From Candidatus Hydrogenedentota bacterium (GTDB lineage Bacteria > Hydrogenedentota > Hydrogenedentia > Hydrogenedentales > JAEUWI01), in NCBI GenBank assembly GCA_019637335.1, contig JAHBVV010000010.1:62001-126000 (forward strand): 64,000 nt of DNA. The letters run 5' to 3'. The position numbers and the translations under genes are program-made. Shown here piece by piece: positions 6,270-15,509 of the stretch. Positions within the stretch are counted from its first letter, which is position 1. Every line of letters starts with the position of its first letter. The notes under the pieces are model-generated. The model worked only from the letters and a program-made list of their open reading frames with translations. It was not told the origin of the DNA and made no database searches.

Positions 6270-9113
6270 ATGATTCTACGCATATTGAACACCGCTGTCA
6301 TTGTATTGGCCGCAGCCTCTCTGCCGGCCGATGTTTTCGAGGGGGCGGAGTGGCTTCGGGACCCGCGCATGGCGGATCAGCCCATCGTCAATCAACTCGC
6401 CCGGGCCAGCGTCCCGGCGCCCGAGGCCGTAGGCCCGAAAAACGTGCACACCCTGCTGCGCAAGGAAATCGCGCTCAAGGCGCGGCCATCGAGCGCCATG
6501 CTTTACATCACGGGCGACGACTACTACCACTTTTTCATCAATGGCAGCCCGGTGGTGCAGGGTCCGGAGGGGGGGTATCACTTTTCTCACCCCTACTACT
6601 GGCTGGACGTGACGGAATTCCTCGATGCGGGCGCAAATTGCCTGGCGAGCCACAGCTACTACCAGGGGCTGCGCAACCGGGTGTGGGGCAGCGCCGACAA
6701 CCGGTCGGGCTTCATGCTGCGCCTCGAAGTGACGTACCCGGACGGCGCGACGGAGGAGTTCGTGACGGATTCCTCCTGGAAAGCGCACTCCTTGCAGGCG
6801 TTTCCGGGGGAGGAGACCGTGGGCTACCAGACCCAGTTTCTGGAGCATATCGACATGCGCCAGATGCCGTCCGGCTGGGCGCTTGTGGGATTTGACGACA
6901 ACGCCTGGGCGGCGCCGCTGACGGGGCGGCAGGATCATGTTTTCGCGCGGCAGGCCACGCCGCCGCTCCAGCGCTACCGCATCGATCCGCCGGTTAGAAA
7001 AGACCTTGGGAACGGGGCCTGGTTCTACGACTTCGGCGTCGGAATCGTGGGGCAAACCCGGGTGGAGATCCAGGGGCCGGAAGGCCACACGATCACGGTC
7101 CGGCATGCCGAGGAACTGGACGAAAACGGGCGGGCGCGCTACAAGATGCGCGCGAACATCACCTACGAGGAGAAGCCCGTGCTTTCCGGGGGGAAGGACG
7201 TCATCCCCTTCTACGATTACCGCGGATTTCGCTACATCGAGGTGCTGGACGCGCCGGAGGAGCCGGAGGTGTGGGTCATGGCGCGGCACCATCCCTTCGA
7301 TCCCGCCGCGAGCGCATTCACTTCGAGCGATGCCGAGCTGGAGCAGATCTTCCGCATCTGCAAGAACGGTATCCACATGGGCTGCCAGGGCGGCTTCCTG
7401 GATTGTCCTACGCGTGAAAAGGGGCAGTACCTCGGCGACGCCGTGATCGCGGCGCGGGCGCAGATGTGGCTGACGGGCGACGCGAGCCTGACGCGCAAGG
7501 CGCTCTACGAGTTCTATCTTTCCTGCCAGGTGCACCCGGGCATGCTGGGCGTTGCGCCGGGGCATTTCATGCAGGAGATAGCCGAGTTTCCGTTGCAATA
7601 CGCGCTGCTGTTGGAGCAGTACTACCAGCGCACCGGGGACCGCGAGTTCGTTCAGCTGATGGCCGACAACGTGTTTCCCGGGTTGTACGGGTATTATTCG
7701 GGGTTTGAGAACGAAGCCGGGCTCATTGTGGGCTTGGAGCGCTCCGAGAAGTGGCTGGTGGTCGACTGGCCACCGAACCTGCGGGATGGCTACGACTACG
7801 ACCTCTCCATCACCAACGGGAACACCGTGCTGAACGCCTTTTACTATGGCGGGCTTCGCGCGGCGGCGCGCATCGAACGCGCGCTGGGCCGTGACGGGCA
7901 GGCGCACGATGCGCGGGCGGACCGCCTGGAGGAGGCTTTTGCCGCACACGTCGCGAATCCGGAAACCGGGCTGTACCGCGATGCGCCGGGCTCCGAACAC
8001 AGTTCACTGCACGCCAACGCGATCCCGCTGGCCTTCGGGCTGACGGCGGGCGCGGATCCGGCCCGGATGCTGGCGCTTATCGAGGAAAAGGGCCTCAATT
8101 GCGGGGTCTACATCGCCTCCTACGTGATTGAGGCCTGTTTCCGGGCCGGCGCGCCGGACCTGGGTTTTGCGCTGCTGACGAACGATACCGATTTCGGCTG
8201 GAAGGCCATGATCCGCGCAGGCGCCACGACCTGCATGGAGGTTTGGCGTCCCGAGCAGAAGCGCAACGCGAGCTGGCTGCACCCGTGGAGCAGCAGCCCG
8301 ATTTACATCCTAGCCGAGCATGTTTTCGGGCTCAGCCCGGGGAGTCCCGGTTTCGAAACAATCCGGTTCGCGCCGCCCGCGATTTCGAACCTGCCCGCGA
8401 TGACCTTAACTGTGCCCCATCCCAAAGGCCCGTTGACGGTGGAATACGCGCCGGAATCGGGGTATGCGATCCGCGCGCCCGAGGGTGTTTCCGTGGAGCG
8501 CGTCGCGCCCGCTGATACCGTGCGGCAGGCCGCCAACACACCCGCCAGCCAGGGAGGACCCGCCATGATCGATGCATTTCAGGAATACCTCGATACCTTC
8601 GGCTGGGAAAAGCGCGTTGGCGCGGGACTTGGCGTGTGGGTTTCGGTGGATGAGCAGCGCCTGCGGCTGATTCAGGGCGGGAAGGTAGTCTGGGATGTGC
8701 CCTGCGCTACGGCGTCGGCGGGCACGGGATCGGTGTCCGGAAGCCTTCAGACGCCGCTCGGGTGGCACCGGGTCGATTCCAAGTTTGGCGATGGCGCGCC
8801 GTGGGGGCAGGTCTTTCGCTCGCGTGTGGCGACCAAGGAAGTCTGGAAGCCGGGCCAGGACACGAAGGAGGACCTGGTGCTTACGCGGGTGCTCTGGCTG
8901 GATGGCCTGGAGCCGGGGAAGAACCAGGGCAAGACGGGAGACGGGGTGCTGGTGGATTCGAAGGAGCGCTGCATCTATATCCACGGAACCAACGGCGAGG
9001 ACAAGATCGGGACGCCGTCCTCTCATGGGTGTATCCGCCTGCTGAACGACGATGTCCTGCTGGCGTTCGAGCGTATCCCGCTGGAGACCCCGGTGCTGAT
9101 TACTGAACGCTGA
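6270..9113 (+). CDS. GH78-like alpha-L-rhamnosidase fused to an L,D-transpeptidase
   Basis: This is one 947-residue frame with two unrelated enzymes. Residues 1-~20 form a signal peptide. Residues ~40-750 are a GH78-type glycosidase: an N-terminal beta-sandwich lectin-like region, then an (alpha/alpha)6 barrel with the DCPTREKGQYLGD motif. Residues ~766-947 are a YkuD L,D-transpeptidase with an HGTNG segment and the catalytic SSHGCIRL. YkuD enzymes crosslink peptidoglycan or attach proteins to it; GH78 enzymes release rhamnose from glycans. ATG at 8565 (codon 766) has a strong in-frame Shine-Dalgarno, so the second domain may also be made alone. AGGAG precedes the first ATG. The fusion may have arisen by loss of a stop between neighbouring genes, or could reflect a sequencing error. 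Confidence 0.85.
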   Translation: MILRILNTAVIVLAAASLPADVFEGAEWLRDPRMADQPIVNQLARASVPAPEAVGPKNVHTLLRKEIALKARPSSAMLYITGDDYYHFFINGSPVVQGPEGGYHFSHPYYWLDVTEFLDAGANCLASHSYYQGLRNRVWGSADNRSGFMLRLEVTYPDGATEEFVTDSSWKAHSLQAFPGEETVGYQTQFLEHIDMRQMPSGWALVGFDDNAWAAPLTGRQDHVFARQATPPLQRYRIDPPVRKDLGNGAWFYDFGVGIVGQTRVEIQGPEGHTITVRHAEELDENGRARYKMRANITYEEKPVLSGGKDVIPFYDYRGFRYIEVLDAPEEPEVWVMARHHPFDPAASAFTSSDAELEQIFRICKNGIHMGCQGGFLDCPTREKGQYLGDAVIAARAQMWLTGDASLTRKALYEFYLSCQVHPGMLGVAPGHFMQEIAEFPLQYALLLEQYYQRTGDREFVQLMADNVFPGLYGYYSGFENEAGLIVGLERSEKWLVVDWPPNLRDGYDYDLSITNGNTVLNAFYYGGLRAAARIERALGRDGQAHDARADRLEEAFAAHVANPETGLYRDAPGSEHSSLHANAIPLAFGLTAGADPARMLALIEEKGLNCGVYIASYVIEACFRAGAPDLGFALLTNDTDFGWKAMIRAGATTCMEVWRPEQKRNASWLHPWSSSPIYILAEHVFGLSPGSPGFETIRFAPPAISNLPAMTLTVPHPKGPLTVEYAPESGYAIRAPEGVSVERVAPADTVRQAANTPASQGGPAMIDAFQEYLDTFGWEKRVGAGLGVWVSVDEQRLRLIQGGKVVWDVPCATASAGTGSVSGSLQTPLGWHRVDSKFGDGAPWGQVFRSRVATKEVWKPGQDTKEDLVLTRVLWLDGLEPGKNQGKTGDGVLVDSKERCIYIHGTNGEDKIGTPSSHGCIRLLNDDVLLAFERIPLETPVLITER
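8551..8567 (+). promoter_or_regulatory. internal ribosome binding site and ATG for the L,D-transpeptidase domain
   Basis: AGGGAGGA at 8551-8558 is followed six bases later by an in-frame ATG at 8565, exactly at the junction of the two domains. The 182-residue product would be a complete YkuD domain without its own signal peptide. Confidence 0.6.
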
Positions 9114-9151
9114 GTGCGCCCATCATCGTTTCGGGCCGCATGCGCGGGGTG

Positions 9152-9160
9152 TGATACAGT
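9152..9160 (+). promoter_or_regulatory. extended -10 promoter element of glgA
   Basis: TG-A-TACAGT lies about 44 bases ahead of the glgA ATG. No consensus -35 is present. It supports the start at 9204 over the longer frame from 9114. Confidence 0.5.
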
Positions 9161-9203
9161 GAAAGTGAGGCCGGAACGCGGCACTGGAAACGAGGAAGAC
9201 GGC

Positions 9204-10670
9204 ATGACCCAGCCCTTGAAGATCCTGTTTATGACGTCGGAAGTCGCGCCCCTGGTGGTTACCGGCGGGCTTGCGGACGTGTCGGCGGCGCTGCCGCGGG
9301 CGCTGAAGGATTCGGGGCACGATGTGCGCATCGTGCTGCCCTTCTACGGCCGCCTGCCCGGTCTGCCGGAATCGGCGCGCCGGGGCGTTTGCACCGCCCA
9401 TCTCGGCGGCCACACGGCGCACGGCGGTTTCTGGGAGACGCGCCTTCCGGACAGCGAGATTCCCCTTTACCTGGTGGAGCACGATCATTACTTCCGGCGC
9501 GGCGGGATTTACGACGACGGGTCGCACGAATACTACGACAATGCCGAGCGCTTCTGTTTTTTCAGCCAGGCCGCGCTCGATGGCATAGCGGGCACGGGCT
9601 GGAAGCCCGACGTGGTGCATTGTCACGACTGGCCCACGGCGCCGGTTCCGATTTACCTCAAGACCAGCCTGGCGAATCACCCCTTCTGGCAGGGTGCGCG
9701 GGTCCTCTTCACGATTCACAATCTGGCCTATCAGGGCCGCTACGGCGCCGACCGGATGCGATACACCGGGTTCGGCGCGGAGCTGTTCAACCCCGAGTGC
9801 CTGGAATACCACGGCGACCTTAACCTGATGAAGGGGGCGATCACCTTTGCGGATCGCATTTCGACTGTCAGCCCGCGCTACGCCCGCGAAATTCAGACGC
9901 CGGAGTACGGCGCGGGGCTCGACGGCATATTGCGCGCCCGGGTGCGCGACCTTTCCGGGATTCTGAACGGCGCGGACTATGCCCGTTGGGATCCGGCGAC
10001 GGATCCACATCTGCCCGCGAACTACAGCGCGGCGGATCCTTCCGGGAAGGCGGTTTGCAAGCGGAAGTTCCAGCATCTCGTCGGGCTGCCCGAGACCGAC
10101 GCGCCCCTCTTCGGGATCGTGAGCCGCCTCGTCTGGCAGAAGGGCATCGATCTCATCATGGACAGCGTTCACCTGCTCCCCGAGGATATCGCGCAGGTGG
10201 CGGTGCTGGGCACGGGCGACCCCTACTACGAGCAGCAACTCAAGGCGCTGGAGCAGCAGCGCCCCGACGAGATCCGGGTGATGCTCGATTTCAACGTTCC
10301 GGTGGCGCACCAGCTCCAGGCCGCGTGTGATTTCTTTCTGATGCCCTCGCGTTACGAGCCTTGCGGTTTGAGCCAGTATTACAGCCTGAAATATGGCTCA
10401 ATCCCGATCGTGCGGCGCATCGGCGGGCTGGCGGATACCGTGCGCGATATGAACCGCGTCAACCTTCGCCGGGGCGTGGCGGATGGCCTGGCGTTTGTGC
10501 CGGTGACCCCGCATTCGCTGCACCGGCGCATGCTGGAAGCCATTGACCTGTACCACGACCGCGAATCCTACCGCGCGATTCAGGCGCGGGGTATGGCGGC
10601 CGATTACTCCTGGGACCGTTCGTGCGGGGCCTACGTGGAACTGTACCGCAAGTGCATGAAGGCCGCGTGA
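9204..10670 (+). CDS. glgA: glycogen synthase (GT5, ADP-glucose type)
   Basis: The enzyme adds glucose from ADP-glucose to alpha-1,4-glucan. The 488-residue length fits GlgA. The N-terminal GT5 domain has TSEVAPLV..TGGLADV and HCHDWPTAPVP. The C-terminal GT1 domain has SRLVWQKGIDLI and YEPCGLSQYYSLKYG, then RIGGLADTV. Most GlgA proteins have Lys in the first glycine-rich motif (KTGGLADV), implicated in ADP-glucose binding; here the residue is Val (VTGGLADV). The start at 9204 follows GAGGAAG. tsaE begins two bases after the stop, so the two are probably cotranscribed. No other glg gene is in the window. Confidence 0.93.
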   Translation: MTQPLKILFMTSEVAPLVVTGGLADVSAALPRALKDSGHDVRIVLPFYGRLPGLPESARRGVCTAHLGGHTAHGGFWETRLPDSEIPLYLVEHDHYFRRGGIYDDGSHEYYDNAERFCFFSQAALDGIAGTGWKPDVVHCHDWPTAPVPIYLKTSLANHPFWQGARVLFTIHNLAYQGRYGADRMRYTGFGAELFNPECLEYHGDLNLMKGAITFADRISTVSPRYAREIQTPEYGAGLDGILRARVRDLSGILNGADYARWDPATDPHLPANYSAADPSGKAVCKRKFQHLVGLPETDAPLFGIVSRLVWQKGIDLIMDSVHLLPEDIAQVAVLGTGDPYYEQQLKALEQQRPDEIRVMLDFNVPVAHQLQAACDFFLMPSRYEPCGLSQYYSLKYGSIPIVRRIGGLADTVRDMNRVNLRRGVADGLAFVPVTPHSLHRRMLEAIDLYHDRESYRAIQARGMAADYSWDRSCGAYVELYRKCMKAA

Positions 10671-10672
10671 CC

Positions 10673-11155
10673 ATGCGTTTGAGGGTGGAGACCTGCTCGC
10701 CCGAGCAAACCGAGGCGATCGGCTATGTGTTGGCGGATTGTCTGGCGCCCGGGACGCTGATCGCGCTCTTCGGCGACTTGGCGACCGGCAAGACCTGCCT
10801 GGTGCGGGGCATGGCGCGGCGCCGGGCCGGGGAGGGCGCGGTGCACAGCCCGACCTTCACGCTGGTGAATCAATACGGTGTGGAGTGTCCGCTCTATCAC
10901 CTGGATCTTTACCGGCTGGGGGGCCCGGAGATGCTGGCCGACCTGGGGTATGAAGAAGTCTTCGACGGTGGCGGGCTATGCGCGGTGGAATGGGCCGAGC
11001 GCGCCGGGGACCTCCTGCCCGCCGATCGGCTCAACATCTACCTGGCGCACGCGGGCGGGGACCGGCGCACGGTGGAAATTGAAGCGGTTGGTCTCGCGCT
11101 GCCGGCGGATCTGGCCGACCGGATTCAGTCGGCCCTGGCGGCGGCAGGGGGCTGA
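10673..11155 (+). CDS. tsaE: tRNA threonylcarbamoyladenosine biosynthesis ATPase TsaE
   Basis: This small ATPase works with TsaB, TsaC and TsaD to make the t6A modification at position 37 of ANN-decoding tRNAs. The 160-residue protein has the Walker A motif GDLATGKT, the SPTF.LVNQY segment and the YHLDLYRL stretch typical of TsaE/YjeE. ATG at 10673 lies two bases after the glgA stop. The more usual GDLGAGKT is changed to GDLATGKT, which still fits GxxxxGKT. Confidence 0.93.
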   Translation: MRLRVETCSPEQTEAIGYVLADCLAPGTLIALFGDLATGKTCLVRGMARRRAGEGAVHSPTFTLVNQYGVECPLYHLDLYRLGGPEMLADLGYEEVFDGGGLCAVEWAERAGDLLPADRLNIYLAHAGGDRRTVEIEAVGLALPADLADRIQSALAAAGG

Positions 11156-11176
11156 GTCGACGGTCGCGCGGCGGGG

Positions 11177-13480
11177 TTATTTTCCAAGCTGGCGGAGCGC
11201 GTCGCAGAGTTCGCGCGCGCTTGCGTAGCGTTCCTCGGGGTCCTTCGCGATGCACTTCATGATGAGGGCGTCGAGCGCGGGGGGGACGTCTTCGACCCGG
11301 CTGCTCGGCGGGGGCGGCGTTTCCTCGATCTGCCGCATAAGCACGTTTCCGGTGCAGAAAACGGGCTCGCCGATCAGCAATTCGTAGAGCACCATGCCCA
11401 TCGCGTAGATGTCCGAACGGCCGTCGACATCCTGGCCTTTGGCCTGCTCCGGGGACATGTAGCAGGGCGTACCCATCACCACATTGCTTGCCGTAAGGCG
11501 CTGGCCGTAGCCCTTGGCCAGGCCGAAGTCCATCAGCTTCACGAGTCCACCCTTGGCGATGAGGATGTTGTCGGGCTTGATGTCCCGGTGCACGATGCCG
11601 GCCTGGTGGACGGCGTCGAGCGCGGCGCAGGCCTGCCCGACGATGTTGACCGCTTCGCGGGCGGAGAGCTTGCCCTTCTTCTTCATGAACTGGTTCAGGT
11701 TCGGCCCCTCGATGTATTCCATCGCGATATACGAACTGCCCTGCTCCACGCCGATATCGTAGATGCTGAGAATATTGGGATGGGTCACCTGGGCGGCGGC
11801 GCGCGCCTCGCGCTGGAAGCGCAGACGATACTCCTCCGACTCATCCACCAGGGAGCCCAGGAATTTGAGGGCCACCGGGCGGTCGAGCTGCGTGTCCCGC
11901 GCCTTGTAGACGACGCCCATCCCGCCGCGCCCAAGTTCCCGCTCCAGTTCGTAGCGGTTCTTGAGGCTGTTTTCCACCATGCTCATCACGGGGGACTTGC
12001 CCTGCTCGGGGGCGGGCGTGGCCATGGTGGGCATGGAGCCGATGGCGGCGGGCCCCTGTCCGGCGCCCGCCATGGAAATGCGCGATTGCACGCTGGACAG
12101 GCGGTGCGCGACATCGCGGTATTCCACGTCAACACTCCGGATTTTCAGCAGCACCTCCCGCGAGGCCTCCAGTTTGCCCAGCTGCTCGTAGGCCAGCGCG
12201 AGCATCCAGAAGTAATCGATGTTGTCCTTGCGGACACGCTCGCCTAGCAGGTGGTTTTCGAGCGTGGCGGCGCAGTGGGCGTAGTCCTTCAACTCGTAGA
12301 AGGCGCGGCCCAGCAACTGGCGGGATTCGCCGAAGTGGGGGCTGCTTTCCGGGAGCTTCTGAAAAATCCGCACGGCTTCTTCCCAGTGTTTTGCGTGCAC
12401 CAGCGCGAAGCCCGCTCCGTAAAACTCGCCGGCGCGCTCGTAGTTTTCCGCCGCGAGCTCGGCCTCGTTGGCCTTCATGAAGCAGTCGCCCGCCCGGCGG
12501 AAGGCGCCGCCGCCCTCGTAGGCCAGGCCCGCTTCGCGCCATTTGCCGATGGACTCGTAGTAGCGCCCGCCGATTTCCGAGGCGCGCTTGGTTTCGCCCG
12601 CCTGCTGCATGCAGCGCGCGGCGGCTTCCAGCTGGCCCGCCTGGAGGAAGGACTCACCGGCCTCGATGAGTTCGCCCGCCTGCTGAAAGAGCTGGGCGGC
12701 CAGTTCCGGGCGCTTAACGTGGCGGAGGGTCTTGCCGCAATACAGGGTTACCCGCCGGAGCTGGTCGCCGGGGATCTTTGCGCGCGCGGCGGGATCCTGC
12801 AGGAGCTGGGCGCAGGCCTGTGCCGCGGCGGCCAGGTGCGCCGGATCGGGCTGCGGGCCCGAGAAGAACTTTTCGTAGGCGGAGGCGCTGTCCGCGTAGC
12901 GTTTGGCAAGGAAGTATGCGTCGCCCGCTTCGGGATACGACTTCGCGAGGAGAAACTGTTTGGCGGCTTTCCGGTAGCGCTTCTTTTCCAGGTAAAAGCG
13001 CCCGGCGGTCTGGTGGCTTCCCAGTTTCTGAAGCAGGCGCGCCGCTTTCAGCGGATAGCCGGCTTTGGCCCACTGCTCGGAGGCGTCCTGGTAGCGCCGG
13101 GCGCGCTGGTACGACCGCGCCGACTCTTTCGGGCGATCCAGCGACCGGTAGATTTCGCCCAGCTTCTCGTGGTTGCGGGCTTTTTTGAGGCGGGCGATAA
13201 TGCCCTCGGGGTTCTCGGCGACGGCCTGCTTTTCTTCGGCGGACAACGCGCCCTGACCGGACTTGTTGTATTCGCGCAGGTCCTTGTCGTACTGCCTGCG
13301 CCGCCTTCGATCCTTGACGCGCAGGTAGATTTCGTAAAGGAACAGCAGGATCGCCACGGTGCAGGCGATCTTTAGTCCCAGCAGACGCCATCCGGCGCTC
13401 ATGTCGATCCCGAGATAGGTCACAATCCAGCCGGCCGGAACTTCCAGCAGGCCATTCCAGTACCAATTCAACAGGCGCAT
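11177..13480 (-). CDS. membrane-anchored TPR protein with C-terminal Ser/Thr protein kinase domain
   Basis: The 767-residue protein starts with a hydrophobic region including one clear membrane helix (~residues 32-52). Next come a basic coiled stretch and a long array of TPR-like helical pairs (~105-460, with repeats of the A-x-x-Y/F-x-x-A-G-x form). A Hanks-type kinase occupies ~505-765: glycine loop GRGGMGVVY, VALK lysine, HRDIKPDN catalytic loop, DFGLAKG and GTPCYMSPEQ. All catalytic residues are intact, so it should phosphorylate proteins. In PknB-type kinases the kinase is N-terminal; here it follows the TPR array. It converges with tsaE (21 bp between stops). Confidence 0.93.
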   Translation of the reverse strand: MRLLNWYWNGLLEVPAGWIVTYLGIDMSAGWRLLGLKIACTVAILLFLYEIYLRVKDRRRRRQYDKDLREYNKSGQGALSAEEKQAVAENPEGIIARLKKARNHEKLGEIYRSLDRPKESARSYQRARRYQDASEQWAKAGYPLKAARLLQKLGSHQTAGRFYLEKKRYRKAAKQFLLAKSYPEAGDAYFLAKRYADSASAYEKFFSGPQPDPAHLAAAAQACAQLLQDPAARAKIPGDQLRRVTLYCGKTLRHVKRPELAAQLFQQAGELIEAGESFLQAGQLEAAARCMQQAGETKRASEIGGRYYESIGKWREAGLAYEGGGAFRRAGDCFMKANEAELAAENYERAGEFYGAGFALVHAKHWEEAVRIFQKLPESSPHFGESRQLLGRAFYELKDYAHCAATLENHLLGERVRKDNIDYFWMLALAYEQLGKLEASREVLLKIRSVDVEYRDVAHRLSSVQSRISMAGAGQGPAAIGSMPTMATPAPEQGKSPVMSMVENSLKNRYELERELGRGGMGVVYKARDTQLDRPVALKFLGSLVDESEEYRLRFQREARAAAQVTHPNILSIYDIGVEQGSSYIAMEYIEGPNLNQFMKKKGKLSAREAVNIVGQACAALDAVHQAGIVHRDIKPDNILIAKGGLVKLMDFGLAKGYGQRLTASNVVMGTPCYMSPEQAKGQDVDGRSDIYAMGMVLYELLIGEPVFCTGNVLMRQIEETPPPPSSRVEDVPPALDALIMKCIAKDPEERYASARELCDALRQLGK

Positions 13481-14180
13481 CGCGATTCCCCGTGCATCCA
13501 GCCGGTCTCCTCCCGTATCACTGCAACGGACAACAGTTTGGCTATCCTACTTGACCGGCTCGCACTGGGACAACTCCGGGAGCGGGGGTTTCAGCATGGG
13601 TGGCCTGGAGCACGAATGCAGAGCAATTCACACGGATAAAGATTGGGTACTTGGCCGGCGGGTTGGGTTGGGCTCTATTCGGGTGGCTCCTCAAGATGAG
13701 GCGTGTGAAGAGAGGATCATGGAGAGGAAGTGGTATTCGCGCGAAGGCGGAATCTCGGCGATGCCTTGGCCAGAAGATATGACCGCTCCCGACGACGGGT
13801 CGGGCGGTCGAATCGCTGCGCCCGCGTATGTTGGTCCGTACATTGGCCGCGGCGCCGGCGCGGTATTGGTAATTCAGGCGGGTAAGCTGCTACAGTACCG
13901 CCGCGCCGAGCGCGCCGGAGGAGGAATTTGGAGCGCGGGCGGGGGCAGCCGGGTTTGGCCGCATCGGTTCGCGGCGGCATTCGGACGCGCATGCCTTGAA
14001 AATCCGCCCGCTTCCATGCACAATACTTCTGGGAGCGTGCGCTTTCCGGCGGCAGCAGGCATACACCCGATTGACGCCGTATTCGACCGGCGAGGAGCGG
14101 AACCGGGGTGGTTTGGAGGATGCCGTCCCGATTGAGTTTCCGCTGCTGTAAGATGAGCCAGGATCAGGAGATACCGTACA
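13481..14180. other. 700-bp intergenic stretch without a convincing gene
   Basis: A 194-codon open frame (13551-14135, +) has no ribosome binding site and no protein-like composition, so I do not call it. The left end must hold the promoter of the kinase gene (-). On the right, TAAGAT at 14149-14154 is a possible -10 for the phosphoesterase gene. I see no repeat or RNA gene. Confidence 0.5.
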
Positions 14181-14906
14181 TTGAGGTATGCCATCATTTC
14201 CGACATTCACGCCAATCTTGAGGCGTTTTGCGCGGTCTTGGAAAAGATCGAGGATCTCGGCGTGGATCAAGTGGTTTGCCTGGGGGACGTTGTCGGTTAC
14301 AACGCAAGCCCGAACGAGTGCGCCGATATTCTGCGGGAGCGGAATATCATGACGGTGCTCGGGAACCACGACGCGGTCGCATGTGGCCTGGAAGAGCCGT
14401 GGGGCTTTAATCCAGTGGCCTTGCAGGCGGCGATGTGGACCCGGGAGAACCTGAGCCCGGAGAATCTGGAGTGGCTCAGGAGCCTGCCGGATGTGCTGAA
14501 TTTTGAGCACTTTGCGGCGGTGCATGGGGCCCCGAAGAACCGAAACACGTACTTGTTTACATGGGAGGACATCCTGCCGCATCTCGCCTTTCTGGAGGAA
14601 CAGAACTGCAACATCTGTTTCATGGGACACACGCACAGCCCGGGCATTTTTTCAACCGACGGGGTGTATTCCGTGGACGATGACTCCCGGTTCGCCCTGG
14701 GCAACGGCAAGAGCTTTTTCATCAATCCGGGGTCGGTTGGACAGCCTCGGGATAGCAATCCGCAAGCGGCGTTTGGTATTCTGGATACAGTCGAAAACGT
14801 TTTCGAGCAGGTGCGCATCAAGTATCCAATAGAGAAGGCCGCCCGGCGCGTGATTGAGGCCGGTTTGCCTCAGTTTCTGGCTGAGCGCCTGGCGCTCGGA
14901 AAATAG
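14181..14906 (+). CDS. metallophosphoesterase (YfcE/diadenosine tetraphosphatase-like)
   Basis: The 241-residue protein has the dinuclear-metal phosphoesterase motifs in order: ISDIHAN, LGDVVGYN, LGNHD, VHG and MGHTH, ending with NPGSVGQPRD. Relatives hydrolyse phosphodiesters or nucleotides; the substrate is not clear. The start is TTG at 14181, with AGGAGA eight bases upstream. It precedes hisB by 12 bases and may share its transcript. Confidence 0.87.
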   Translation: MRYAIISDIHANLEAFCAVLEKIEDLGVDQVVCLGDVVGYNASPNECADILRERNIMTVLGNHDAVACGLEEPWGFNPVALQAAMWTRENLSPENLEWLRSLPDVLNFEHFAAVHGAPKNRNTYLFTWEDILPHLAFLEEQNCNICFMGHTHSPGIFSTDGVYSVDDDSRFALGNGKSFFINPGSVGQPRDSNPQAAFGILDTVENVFEQVRIKYPIEKAARRVIEAGLPQFLAERLALGK

Positions 14907-14918
14907 GGAGTCCGCCAG

Positions 14919-15509
14919 ATGCGGCACGGAGAAGTGCACCGCAAGACGAATGAAACGGAGGTTTCTCTCCGGATCGCCATTGATGGCGCCGGGGAATCGG
15001 ATATCGCCACGGGGGTGGGTTTCTTCGATCACATGCTCACGCACCTGGCGAAGCACGGGCTCTTCGATCTGGAGGTGAAGGCGGTGGGCGATCTACATAT
15101 CGACGCGCACCACACGGTGGAAGACGTTGGCATCTGTCTGGGAAAAGCGCTGCTGGACGCCGCGGGGGACTTCCGGGGAATCCGCCGCTATGGCCAGGCC
15201 TCCATCGTCATGGACGAAGCCCTGGCGGAGGTCGCTGTTGATATGAGCGGACGCCCGTTTCTGGTGTTTAACGCGGAATTTCCCACGGCTACCGTCGGCG
15301 GGTTTGACGCGGAACTCGCGCGGGAATTCTGCCAGGCGCTGGCGGTCAACGCCCGCATGACGCTGCACGTGAACTTGCGTTACGGCGCGAACACGCATCA
15401 TTGTATCGAAGGAATTTTCAAGGCCCTGGCGCGGGCCCTTCGCAACGCGCTTGAACTGGATGCGCGCCAGACGGGCGTGCCGTCGACCAAAGGAATGCTG
15501 GAAACGTGA
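14919..15509 (+). CDS. hisB: imidazoleglycerol-phosphate dehydratase
   Basis: This enzyme of histidine biosynthesis dehydrates imidazoleglycerol phosphate to imidazoleacetol phosphate. The 196-residue length is that of the monofunctional enzyme. The metal-binding motifs are visible: GVGFFDHMLTHLAKHG, DLHIDAHHTVEDVGI and, near the end, GANTHHCIEGIFKALA. GGGAG lies eight bases before the ATG. It overlaps hisH by four bases (GTGA), indicating translational coupling. The remaining his genes are not in the window. Confidence 0.97.
   Translation: MRHGEVHRKTNETEVSLRIAIDGAGESDIATGVGFFDHMLTHLAKHGLFDLEVKAVGDLHIDAHHTVEDVGICLGKALLDAAGDFRGIRRYGQASIVMDEALAEVAVDMSGRPFLVFNAEFPTATVGGFDAELAREFCQALAVNARMTLHVNLRYGANTHHCIEGIFKALARALRNALELDARQTGVPSTKGMLET

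Noticed and set aside
13551-14135. 194-codon frame in the gap before the phosphoesterase gene
   Set aside because: No ribosome binding site, no domain, atypical composition.
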